The notes under the pieces are model-generated. The model ran no database searches and had not been told where the DNA came from. It saw only the letters and a list, made by a program, of their open reading frames with translations. From Lachnospiraceae bacterium (GTDB taxonomy: Bacteria; Bacillota; Clostridia; Lachnospirales; Lachnospiraceae): 64,000 nt of DNA. Below, one piece after another: positions 29,508 through 37,862 of the stretch. Position numbers and translations under genes: made by a program. Location of the stretch: assembly GCA_910574865.1 (NCBI GenBank), contig CAJTDN010000015.1, positions 58,671-122,670 on the forward strand. Direction: 5' to 3'. Position 1 is the first letter of the stretch. Every line of letters starts with the position of its first letter.

Positions 29508-29728
29508 TGTGATTCTTTTGCGACCCGTACAATGAAATATGGATTGCGAGGCGGTTTTACGTTCTGGTGCCAAGTCGTGAGTGTGGTTTTACTCTATAAT
29601 TGCGTATAGAAGCAGTTGTTTGAAATGGGAAATTATGTTAAAATTATATACGGTTTGTGTGGCCGTTTGACTTGTTACATAGGGTCGTAAATAATTTTTA
29701 TACGGTTCCGAAAACAGTGGGATTTTAC

Positions 29729-30651
29729 ATGAGAGAAGGTGCAGTTTTGGATACGAGGAAGATTTTAATCGTGGAGGACGAGGTGGAAGTCAGGAAAGAA
29801 TATAAAAGGCTGATGAAAGAAAAACATCCAGAACTGTGTCTGGCGGGGGAGACGGACAATCGAAGGGAGGCTCTTTCGCTGTTGCAGAACACGTCCGTGG
29901 ACGTGATTATACTTGATTTAGAACTGCAAGGGGACAATGGAACCGTTTTTTTGAAAGAAATGCAGGAATTATCAATAGAGAAGCCATTTATCATAGTAGT
30001 TACCAAAGTCGTTTCCACTTCGTTGATGGAAGGGATTCGTGAAATGGGAGTAGATACGTTTTGTGCAAAAAGTGGTAAGGGGTTCACGTTTGATGAGCCG
30101 CTTGCCCTTGCCGGGATAGCGGGAGGTTTTCGAAAGGCGAAAAGCGATGCGAAAACGAAAAATTGGCGGACGGGGCATCCCAAGCGGATGAGGCGAGTCC
30201 GACAAGTGAAACGTTTTCGGTTGATGGGACGGATCTGCCGGGTGAAGCGTCTCCGTTCGGTGAGGCGGGCCTGCCGGGTGAAACGCTTCCAGCAGATGAG
30301 GCGGACTCGCGGAAACTGGTACTTCGAAAGCAAATTGAAGCCGTGTTGGAAGAAAACGGTTTTCCATCGAAAAAACGCGGAACGAACCAATGTGTGGAAG
30401 CACTTCTTTTCATGGTGTTGTCAGGGAAGAAAGTCATTAGCCTTTCGAAAGATGTGTACCCGCATGTCGCGCGCGTATGTGGCACCGGGGAAAAGAGCGT
30501 GGAAAAAAACATTCGGTGTGTCATCGGGGAAGTATGGTCGCAAGACGACATGGCGACGCTTCGCCGGATGTACCCATATAGTCGATTCGGCATTCGGAAA
30601 AGGCCGACAAATGCGGAATTCCTTACTCGTATGGCCAAAAAGTGGATGTGA
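29729..30651 (+). pseudogene. Spo0A-like response regulator split by a frameshift
   Basis: Residues 1-~135 form a CheY-type receiver (ILIVEDEVEVRKEY with the acidic pair, VDVIILDLELQGDNG with phospho-acceptor Asp, and VVTKV). After 30160, in the next frame, comes a repetitive acidic linker and a Spo0A C-terminal-like DNA-binding domain. Its landmarks are KQIEAVLEENGFPSKKRGTN, YPHVARVCGTGEKSVEKNIR, and RKRPTNAEFLTRMAKKW. One added base in the AAAAA run at 30158-30162 would join them. The original frame stays open without a stop to 30697 but yields a non-homologous Arg-rich tail. It could be a true mutation, a sequencing error, or recoding. The start is uncertain; TTG at 29747 after AGAAGGT is an alternative. 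The sensor kinase lies downstream. Confidence 0.7.
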
Positions 30652-30718
30652 GAAGTTCACTGCGGCGGGGATGGATCCACGACAAGTGGCGAAATAAATC
30701 GAATTCGTCCGACGTGGT

Positions 30719-30766
30719 TTGACAGAATTTTTACCTCCAAAATGATATGTTGTGTGAAAACATATC
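30719..30766 (+). promoter_or_regulatory. Promoter-like element and palindrome before the 14-codon ORF
   Basis: TTGACA at 30719-30724 resembles a -35 box, with only weak -10 matches 17-18 bases on. It is followed by a perfect inverted repeat GATATGTT / AACATATC at 30744-30766. The AAAGGAGG ribosome binding site follows at once. The palindrome could be an operator or a 5' mRNA hairpin. Confidence 0.5.
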
Positions 30767-30781
30767 AAAGGAGGGATTTGG

Positions 30782-30826
30782 ATGACTTTTTGGGAATGGC
30801 TTAGGTATTTACTTAGACGTGGGTAA
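30782..30826 (+). CDS. 14-aa amphipathic peptide MTFWEWLRYLLRRG
   Basis: An ATG six bases after AAAGGAGGG opens a 14-codon frame ending in TAA. The ribosome binding site is among the best in the window, which argues for real translation. The peptide has two Trp, three Arg and a Leu-rich centre. As a helix it would place F, W, L, Y, L, L on one side and the arginines at the C-terminus. It has no signal peptide, no Cys for an AgrD-like thiolactone, and no Gly-Gly cleavage site. It lies between a Spo0A-like regulator and a GHKL kinase and ends nine bases before a terminator hairpin. A leaderless signalling peptide, a membrane-active peptide or an attenuation leader are all possible. No family was recognised. 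Confidence 0.6.
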   Translation: MTFWEWLRYLLRRG

Positions 30827-30834
30827 GTTGCATA

Positions 30835-30869
30835 AAGCGGGCGGCAAGAAAATTTGTCGCTCGTTTTTT
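30835..30869 (+). terminator. Terminator/attenuator between peptide ORF and kinase gene
   Basis: A 13-bp stem (30835-30847 with 30854-30866, including three G-U pairs) and a 6-base loop are followed by six T. The kinase ribosome binding site AGGAGG begins at 30870. This location, after the peptide stop and before the kinase, would make peptide transcript abundant and kinase transcript scarce, or allow regulated read-through. Confidence 0.8.
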
Positions 30870-30882
30870 AGGAGGAAAACAA

Positions 30883-32199
30883 ATGATAATCAGTTTAGCA
30901 ATAGAAGGAATGCGAATAATGGTGATTTTAGTTGGCTTTTTTGCGTTGGCAGAGGAGCGGCTTTTAGAGCGAGGACAGAAGCACCAGATTGTGACAATAA
31001 TTTTAATGATGGCTTGTGTGTCGTTGCGAGCCATACCTTTGTCAGACTTGATTGTCCGTTTTGTATTCGAAATGGAATTGTTAACTATATACATATTCAT
31101 CTGTTATAAAAAAGAACGATGGCTTCATCTGACGTATATGATTATGGTCTATGTAGCAGTGGATTTTGCATATGTTCCAATGGCTTGGGCAACGTATTGT
31201 TTCACAAATTTTTTCTCGGAAAAAAGTTATCCACTTTTTGGGGACACAATGATATTAGTGTTATATGCTACGTTAATTTTTATATATCCTAAAATGATGA
31301 GTTTTTTGAAACATTGGATTGGTAAAATAACTTCTGTATTTTTTTGCGCAGGTATCTCGCTTATCTTATTATTTGTGAAATGTGTTGCATTTGCGTTTAT
31401 TAGAAGTGAGGGAAAGGACACGGCTTCGAATCTTGTTTATGTGGTTTTGGCCGTGTTCGCGTTTGCCATTTGTTGTTTTTGGATAGCCGATAAGCTTAGG
31501 GAAAATGAAAAAATACAAGATTTCATAAGATACGAACACCGCACGCGTGAGCTGGTTCCCGCGATGGGAAGGGCGGTAAAGAAGTTGGGCGTTTTGCCAA
31601 AGGAATCGGAGGAGGCGGACAGAATCAGGAAGGAAGTGCAGGAAATCTGTGACACGAACGAACGGCTGACGCGGGAAGAAGTGCTTGCCGCCAAAATGTT
31701 CGCCACGACCGGATATGCCGTGTTGGACGGCATGTTGGAGCGGTATTTGCAGGAGGCAATGCGGCAAGGGATAGACTTGAAGATTATTGTACGAAGTCCG
31801 TTGAAACATATCATGGAAGAACAGAAAATAGAAATCGGCCCGATTCTGCAGATGATGGGGGACATATATCGCAATGCCCATAAGGTCGCCTTGGAGCGGG
31901 GCGGCGAGGGAAGAATTGTGATTTGCATGGGCTATAATCAAAATGAATACGAGGTATCCGTGCTCGACAACGGGCGGCCGTTTTCGGCGTATGTGCTGAA
32001 GCATTTAGGAAAACGGGGCGTGACAACGGGCGGCACGGGACATGGTTTGGCCGACGTGTTTGAGATTGCGGACAAGTATAAAATCAGTTTTATATTGAAA
32101 CAAGATTTTCCGTCTGGCCATATGTTTTCAAAATCTGTAAGTCTGATTTTTGACTGCCAGGGAAGACGAGAGATTTGCGAAGGATCCGAGAGGGGTTGA
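30883..32199 (+). CDS. Membrane sensor histidine kinase of the GHKL/AgrC-like type
   Basis: A 438-aa protein. Residues 1-~205 contain about six hydrophobic helices, the layout of AgrC-like peptide sensors. FIRYEHRTRELVPAM (about 213-227) probably holds the phosphorylated histidine. The ATPase part shows an N-box-like QMMGDIYRNAHKVAL, the G1 motif VLDNGRPF, and G2 GVTTGGTGHGLADV. ATG at 30883 follows AGGAGG. The N-terminal half is more AT-rich than the C-terminal half. The upstream 14-aa peptide and Spo0A-like regulator suggest a peptide-sensing two-component unit; the pairing is inferred from position. Confidence 0.85.
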   Translation: MIISLAIEGMRIMVILVGFFALAEERLLERGQKHQIVTIILMMACVSLRAIPLSDLIVRFVFEMELLTIYIFICYKKERWLHLTYMIMVYVAVDFAYVPMAWATYCFTNFFSEKSYPLFGDTMILVLYATLIFIYPKMMSFLKHWIGKITSVFFCAGISLILLFVKCVAFAFIRSEGKDTASNLVYVVLAVFAFAICCFWIADKLRENEKIQDFIRYEHRTRELVPAMGRAVKKLGVLPKESEEADRIRKEVQEICDTNERLTREEVLAAKMFATTGYAVLDGMLERYLQEAMRQGIDLKIIVRSPLKHIMEEQKIEIGPILQMMGDIYRNAHKVALERGGEGRIVICMGYNQNEYEVSVLDNGRPFSAYVLKHLGKRGVTTGGTGHGLADVFEIADKYKISFILKQDFPSGHMFSKSVSLIFDCQGRREICEGSERG

Positions 32200-32241
32200 G
32201 AAAGTTCGAAAAAGTTTGACTAAATTCGAGAAAAGCCCCAG

Positions 32242-32403
32242 ATTACAGAGAATCCATATCTGCAATACTTCATAGGGCTTCCAGGTTATCAGGAAGAACC
32301 ACCATTTGATGCAAGTACCCTTGTCCTTTTCCGGAAACGCTTGTCTCCTGAAATCATCATGGAAGCAAATGACTATATTTTGAATCATGATGATGATAAG
32401 AAG
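32242..32403 (+). pseudogene. IS5/IS1182-type transposase fragment (DUF772 region)
   Basis: The frame reads ITENPYLQYFIGLPGYQEEP then FDASTLVLFRKRLSPEIIME, the typical N-terminal domain of these transposases. It has no start and joins foreign sequence after about 32403. It abuts a relaxase fragment on the other strand. Confidence 0.75.
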
Positions 32404-32406
32404 GAT

Positions 32407-32512
32407 CCTCCGTCAAGAAATTCATGGTCTTTGCCGCCTGTTTGAGATTGTGGATTTTCGCCCACTGTTCGTAGCCCTTGCTCTGCGCCGCCTTGATACT
32501 GTTCCCCTTTCT
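32407..32512 (-). pseudogene. Relaxase (MobA-type) fragment
   Basis: On the minus strand the frame reads SKGYEQWAKIHNLKQAAKTM then NFLTE, a conserved late segment of mobilization relaxases in Clostridia. It breaks exactly where the transposase fragment begins, so the IS piece probably interrupted it. Confidence 0.55.
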
Positions 32513-32573
32513 GCTTGGATATGTCTACGCAACTCCAAAGTACAGTTTACAAGGGACTACACAAGGTAACGGT

Positions 32574-32606
32574 CTGACGAGCGCTGATATGCCCGTCAGA
32601 TTTTTC
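32574..32606 (+). terminator. Hairpin with T-run
   Basis: TCTGACG pairs with CGTCAGA across 14 bases and is followed by TTTTT on the plus strand. It lies at the end of the minus-strand recombinase remnant. Confidence 0.5.
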
Positions 32607-33770
32607 ATGTGATGTTCAAGCTGTCGCTTGTGGCGGCAACGGTGGCAATCATCAAATCCACCACCCGCCGCTTGTCGTCAAAGGATACATCTTCCCAAGT
32701 GTCGAGGTAGCCGGAAATCTGACTGACCTGTTCCGGGCTGATAGCTTCCACGGTTAACTCCGCTATCTTCGCCAGTAGTTCCTGCTTGCGTCCGTCCAGT
32801 TCGGCTATCTTCACATTCACATAGGAGAGCAGCACATTGTTTGCGCCCGTCAGACTGTCCACCAGCTTTTCAATCTCGCCGTCCACATGGGCAAGTTCCA
32901 CTTGCAGGGCGGTGATTTTGGGGTTAGCCTTTGCCACCTTTTTCCTGCCTGTCAGCGTCTTGTAGCTGTCCAGCTTTTTCACCATCTGCTGATACACAAC
33001 CGCTTCCAGTTCCGCCGTGATGATTTTCCCACAGCCGGGGCAGCTTTTGTTATCCAGCCGTTTCGTACAGCGGAGGTACTGTCTGCCGGAGGGATTGAAG
33101 ATACTCATAAGGGCATACCCGCAATTCCCGCACTTGATTTTCCCCGCCAGCCATGTATGGGTGGCTTTCCGCGCGGACTGGATTTTCATGTTGTTCATCA
33201 GCTTCTTGCGGCAGGTCAGCCATATGTCCGAGGGGACAATGCCCTCATGGGGCGCAAGCACCAGCATTTGGTCTTTCAGGCTTTGGGCCTTGTCAGGTTT
33301 CACGTCCCGCCTTGATAGAGATAGCACCCGTTCATGCCTGTGAAGTCGGCGGCGTCATTGACAAGCACCGTTCCCTGGCTCTTGAAAAATTCGTACACAT
33401 CCAAGTCCGCCTGCACATAGACGGGGTTGCGTAACATCTGCGCCAGCGTGGGGCGTATCAGTTCCCGGCCATTAAACAAAATGCCCTGCTCCGCAAAGTA
33501 GCGGGTAATATCCCCATAGGAGGTTGTCGGCTCGGCGTACATCTCAAACATCAGCCGGATATTCGCCGCTTCCTCCGGGTTTACCACCAGCCGTTTTGTA
33601 TTGATACCGTCCATCTTGATAGGCTCCGTATGGAAGTTGTAGGGGGCTTTCCCGCCCATTTTAAAGCCCCGCTGACTGCGGGAATAGTAGGCATCCGTCA
33701 CCCGCTTCTGTATCGTTTCCCGTTCCAACTGTGCGAATACGATACAGATATTCAGCATAGCCCGGCCCAT
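32605..33770 (-). pseudogene. Large serine recombinase, N-terminally truncated and frameshifted
   Basis: The remaining sequence starts at GRAMLNICIVFAQLERETIQ, i.e. after the catalytic serine, so it cannot act. A recombinase domain (MGGKAPYNFHTEPI) and a zinc-ribbon (IKCGNCGYALMSI, LRCTKR, CPGCGK) follow, then a coiled coil near the end. Near 33310 one base is missing in a G run: the first frame ends YLYQGGT while the next resumes RDVKPDKAQSLKDQMLVLAP. The 5' part is replaced at 33770 by an IS end. This type drives excision of Tn4451-like mobilizable elements. Confidence 0.85.
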
Positions 33771-34161
33771 AGGGGAGACTGTCCGAAAACTCGGATGATC
33801 TAATCTAATGAGATAAAGATTGATATGCTCTTGCGAGCGTTCAATATAAATTAAAATTGCACATTGAAAACTGAATAAAGTACACAGAAATCATGCATCT
33901 ATAGTTCAAATATAGTATAATGAAACCAGAGAAAAAATTTTGTTCCGAGGTGAGTTGAGATGCCGTATGTTTCAGGTTTTGACCGTGACCAGCTAATGTG
34001 CTGTTCATGGGATGCATTTGTAGATAAAGAAAGCATTGCAAGGATAATTGATGCGTTTGTGAACCATCTTGATATAGGGAAATATGGTGTAAAACCTATG
34101 GCAGCAGAAGGACGTCCATCCTACGATCCGAAAAGTCTTTACAAGATCTATAAAAGCAACA
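33771..34161 (+). mobile_element. 5' part of an IS1182-type insertion sequence
   Basis: From 33771 the sequence begins GGAGACTGTCCGAAAACTCG, a likely IS terminus, followed by a promoter-like region. A transposase N-terminus opens at 33960: MPYVSGFDRDQLMCCSWDAF, then GRPSYDPKSLYKIYKSN. At about 34161 it fuses into mobilization-element sequence, so only the 5' ~390 bases remain. The 32242 fragment may be from the same family. Confidence 0.7.
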
Positions 34162-34229
34162 AATGTCTTAGCTGTCCTTTTTGTTTTCAGAAGCTATCAA
34201 CACAGCAAAGAAAGAATGAGGTAACAGGA

Positions 34230-34571
34230 ATGATTGAGAACAAAAATGACGCAAGCAGAAATTTAGAAAAAGCATTGCAGGCATTGAAACAGGCGCAACA
34301 GCGTGTAGCCAACGAAAAGAAAAAACAGAATGAGAAGAAACGCAAAGCCGAGAACCACCACAAGTACATCATGGGCGGTATCATTGTGAAGTATTTCCCC
34401 GACTGCTACCGCTATGACGAGGGCGAGTTAAACCGTATCCTGTCGGTTGCCTTGCAGACAAGGGAGTGTCAGCAGATTATATCTAAAATCAAGTCAGAAA
34501 GCCGAGAAACCACTCCCCCACAATCCACTCTCCCCAATGCCGAAAATGAAAGCGAGGGCGGTACGGAATGA
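34230..34571 (+). CDS. DUF3847-type mobilization-element protein
   Basis: A 113-aa, highly charged protein: a coiled-coil start (NLEKALQALKQAQQRVANEK), then HHKYIMGGIIVKYFPDCYRY and EGELNRILSVALQT. This matches the small DUF3847 proteins normally found just before the MobA/MobL relaxase in Clostridia elements. ATG at 34230 is taken as start; the open frame extends upstream into the IS fragment. It is probably intact, though its partner relaxase is broken. Confidence 0.75.
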   Translation: MIENKNDASRNLEKALQALKQAQQRVANEKKKQNEKKRKAENHHKYIMGGIIVKYFPDCYRYDEGELNRILSVALQTRECQQIISKIKSESRETTPPQSTLPNAENESEGGTE

Positions 34572-34608
34572 CAAAGGCGATGACACTGGAAAGCCGAGGT
34601 AACATATC

Positions 34609-34661
34609 CACCCCGTTTACGGGGTGCGCGCAGATATACCACCAGAGGTGGTATGTGCGCT
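34609..34661 (+). other. Tandem hairpins before the relaxase remnant, possible oriT
   Basis: CACCCCG / CGGGGTG at 34609-34626 is followed by ATACCACC / GGTGGTAT with flanking GCGC pairs at 34627-34660. Hairpins just before a mobilization gene are typical of transfer origins, but no nick site could be recognised. Confidence 0.35.
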
Positions 34662-35764
34662 CTCCGAGGGGCAAGTTTCACTTGCATGGACTCCTGCGGG
34701 GAGCGTATTCCCGTCATTGACAAAAAGACAGGACAGCAGAAAGTTGACAAGCGCAACCGTAAACAATGGAAATGCCACACCGCAGACAGCACCGACTGGA
34801 ACAGCCAAGAAAACGCCAAGATGTGGCGAAAAGATTTAGCCGACACAATCAATGCCACCAATGAGCAGTTGGGGATTGCGCTACATTGGGAACACCGTTC
34901 CTTTAAGGAACAAGGCATTGACAGAGAGCCGACAATCCATATAGGGGCGGTTGCCAACGCTTTAGAGCGCAAGGGAATACAGACCGAGAGGGGCAATATC
35001 AATCGGGAAATCATCAAAAATAATATGCTGTTAGAACAGGCGAAAGAAATGCTCATGCTTGCCAAGCAGGAAGTACACAGCGCACAGTATGAAAAGATTA
35101 AATATACGGCGGTCAGCGTGAAGAATGAAGTTATGGAGATGATTGCAAAAGTAAGGGAGCGCAAAGGCAGACTTGACTTGCCGATTGTCAGCGAAAGCAC
35201 CTAAGAAGAATATCCAACAGAACCGCCTTGCAGTCAGCCGACAATGCGGAGAAGTTCATCACGACAAGAAAGATAGACAGCTATGAGAGCCTTGCAAAAT
35301 TTGCAGCGGATAAGGAACAGAGATACCAACAGTTGGAAACGGTACATCTTTCCAAGGGGCAGAAACTAAACCGATTAAAGGAACTGTCAAAAATGTATGC
35401 CCTCTTTGCGCCGATCCAAGCCACCTATAAGGAGAGCCAGTCACTCAAAGGACTTGCTAAGATGAAATACGATAGGGAGCATAAGGACAGCTTATCGAAG
35501 TACCCCGAATTAAAGGAGCGTATGCAGAGCCTTTTACAGAATGGCGAGAAGATAACGCCGAAACAGTGGAAAGCCGAGATACAGTCTTTGCAATCTGAAT
35601 ATGACAGTATCGGTAAAGAGCAGACCAAGACCGCCACAGAATTAGCTTATGCCGAGGTAATCAGCTACAACAAAAAGAACCTTGAGAGGGAGCTTCAGAA
35701 CGAGAGCCGACAGCAGAACAGGCAACAGAGCAGGACTAAGCGGAGAGAGGAAGAATTGAAGTAG
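34653..35764 (+). pseudogene. MobA/MobL-family relaxase, N-terminally truncated and frameshifted
   Basis: The first frame (to 35204) reads GERIPVIDKKTGQQKVDKRN, TDWNSQENAKMWRKDLADTI and REPTIHIGAVANALERKGIQ, the late part of the MobA/MobL relaxase domain. The second frame (from 35228) gives the C-terminal coiled coil ADNAEKFITTRKIDSYESLA. The catalytic N-terminal motifs are missing, and the halves are out of frame near 35205. It is a remnant of a mobilizable element. Confidence 0.8.
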
Positions 35765-35819
35765 GAAAATTTCACGAAAAATTCAGTTTTCAAAAGATAT
35801 TCTCTGATGTATAATAAAA

Positions 35820-36661
35820 ATGGCGAAAGAAGGTGATATTTTGAGTACAACAGAGCAGACACATCAACAGGACTTAGAACGTCTGAAAGCACTCCGATAT
35901 ATGGACGATGATTTTATGACTGTCTGCCTTGCAGATAATTTTGAGGGTGTGGAACTGATACTACGGATTGTTTTAGGGCAAGAAGATATAAAAATCAAAT
36001 CGATTAGGACACAAGAGCCGTTGAAGAATTTGCAGGGGCGTTCTGCTATTTTAGATGTTCATGCAATAGATAGCACTAAGAAAGAGTTTGACGTAGAAAT
36101 TCAAAGGTCAGATGCAGGAGCAGGCGCAAAAAGGCAAGGCACAACAGTAGTTTATTAGATGCACATATATTAAAATCCGGAGATGATACAGAAGATATTC
36201 CCGACAGTTATGTTATTTTTATTACAGAGAATGATGTTATGGGAAAAAACCAAGCCATATATCATATACAACGGTATGTGGAATTCAACGAAGGAAATGA
36301 ATTGTTTGGTGATGGTTCGCATATCATATATGTTAATGGGAAATATAGGGGCAATGATGAAGTTGGTAAGCTAATGCATGATTTTGCGTGCACTAACCCC
36401 GATGATATGAACTATGAAACGCTTGCTAAAAGGGCACGATATTTTAAGCAAGACGAGAAAGGAGTTGCTACCATGTGCAAAATTATGGAAGATATGAGAA
36501 ATGAAGCGGCAAGGGAAGCGGTTAGGAAAACAACAAAAGAAAATGCACGCAGACTTTTGAAATTAGGAAAAATAAGAATTGATGAAGTATCTGATTGTTT
36601 TCCTGATTTGCTTGATAGTGATGTAAAAGAATTAGAAGCCGAGGTTATGCAGTTAGCATAA
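35820..36661 (+). pseudogene. Rpn-family nuclease/putative transposase with a one-base frameshift
   Basis: The first frame gives MDDDFMTVCLADNFEGVELI and EFDVEIQRSDAGAGAKRQ, containing the E-x-Q catalytic strand of this PD-(D/E)XK family. After 36135 the protein resumes in another frame: HNSSLLDAHILKSGDDTEDI, DSYVIFITENDVMGKNQAIY, GDGSHIIYVNG and a helical tail. One missing G in AAAAGGCAAGG restores the consensus AKRARxNSSLLD. Start could be TTG at 35841 after AGAAGGTGAT. A terminator follows. AT-rich relative to flanking chromosome. Confidence 0.8.
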
Positions 36662-36698
36662 TCAGAGAAATAATTTAATATCAATAAAACAGCGTAAA

Positions 36699-36737
36699 GG
36701 CGCATGGAACAGTAAATTGTAAACCATGCGTCTTTTT
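36699..36737 (+). terminator. Terminator after the Rpn-type pseudogene
   Basis: A 9-bp stem (GGCGCATGG / CCATGCGTC, one wobble) is followed by TTTTTT. Confidence 0.7.
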
Positions 36738-37088
36738 TACGCCCAAAAGGAGGACATTGGGAAGCATTACAACATGAAGCGCGAGGTTTCCGAGGACGGG
36801 CATTATTACATATGCCATGACGGACGGGAATTGAGGGAGGAATCCCATGCCAACATACAGAGCGAGAAAGGGATACTGAACCGCCAAATCCGCTCCATAC
36901 AGACGGAGGGACATTTCGGGGACATAAAGGAAAACGAAAAATTTCGGCGGTTCAATTACCGTTCCGCGGAAAAGGTGTACAAGGAATTCATGCTGTATGC
37001 AATTGGCCGGAACATAAATAAATACCACCGTTTTCTGCACGATAAAATACATAAATTCGAAGGGAAAACCGGGGAGAAGGCCGCATAG
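36726..37088 (+). pseudogene. C-terminal fragment of an IS1182-type transposase
   Basis: The 120-aa frame contains GILNRQIRSIQTEGHFGDIK and FNYRSAEKVYKEFMLYAIGR then NINKYHRF, matching the last DDE-domain helix (…QAEG.F…R…NI.K). The first DDE residues and zinc-binding region are absent. A palindromic downstream region and an IS-like end (CCCGACAGCCCC near 37250) follow. Confidence 0.7.
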
Positions 37089-37156
37089 AGAAAAGAGCAC
37101 TTCCGAAATCGGCAACAAGGGGCTTTTGCGCCCTAAAATGGGAAGAACAACAAGGG

Positions 37157-37220
37157 AAAAGACATCTCCCGCAGAAGAGTCCATGCCGAAAGGCACGGAA
37201 TTCTGCGGGAGATGTCTTTT
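37157..37220. terminator. Perfect 20-bp inverted repeat after the transposase fragment
   Basis: The arms at 37157-37176 and 37201-37220 are exact complements (AAAAGACATCTCCCGCAGAA and its reverse) with a smaller inner TGCC/GGCA hairpin. Being flanked by A and T runs, it could terminate both ways. Confidence 0.6.
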
Positions 37221-37334
37221 GGGGGAAATGAGGCTGAAAAACGTCATTACCCGACAGCCCCCATTTCAATTTTGAGAAAAGAACAGCCCCTAAAATGAAT
37301 GAGTGGCCACAAATATAGTCATGGTGTCCAGAGG

Positions 37335-37355
37335 TATGGGACATTTTGTCCCATA
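37335..37355 (-). promoter_or_regulatory. GGGACA(N5)TGTCCC-type palindrome, site A
   Basis: TATGGGACATTTTGTCCCAT plus A is the reverse-oriented version of the 15-bp core GGGACAAAATGTCCC found at 41112, 42341 and 43138. No gene starts right next to it. Confidence 0.5.
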
Positions 37356-37519
37356 GGCTGGGAACGGTGGACGAGGGACGGGGGCTTTCATATACGCCCT
37401 GTCTGCTGCTGAAACCAGCCCTTTGTTTCCGGCTTCCCAGCCCCAAACAAAGCCCTATTTTCCTGCCGCTTCAAATGCCATTGCCCTCCCCGGCGGCAAC
37501 GGCATTTTCACGGCAACGC

Positions 37520-37650
37520 CGACAGAGCGTATAACACACTACACTTTGCTTCGCAAAGTCGTGTGCCAAATGGGGCGCTGCCCCCTTTGGATACCCCCGC
37601 AACAAACAGGCACTATGCCCCTTGCCGGGAGCATAGTGCCGTTTGCTGTC
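37520..37650. other. Hairpin-rich mobilization-element region, possible oriT
   Basis: ACACTTTG / CAAAGTcGTGT around 37541-37562 and GCACTATGC / GCATAGTGC around 37609-37638 form two hairpins in a GC-rich non-coding block. Similar blocks occur near mob genes of Clostridia mobilizable elements; this is recalled, not verified. Confidence 0.35.
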
Positions 37651-37862
37651 AGCAGCCCGTTTCACGGTCTGCGTGTAGTTCCTTGTAAACTGACCTAACC
37701 ATTAGCTTAAATATTTTCACTATTTGTTCTTCAAGTGTTGATTACTTTGCTAAAACACATTATATTAACAATAGGTTACAAAAATATATATCACAAGTTA
37801 ACTACTAGTACATGGAACGAGTAAAACAATTAGAGTACAATATATATATGGAGGGATTACTT

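Noticed and set aside
30838..30900. AgrD-type thiolactone precursor before the GHKL kinase
   Set aside because: The only short ORF with a ribosome binding site is 14 codons without Cys, and no AgrB-like gene exists in the window.
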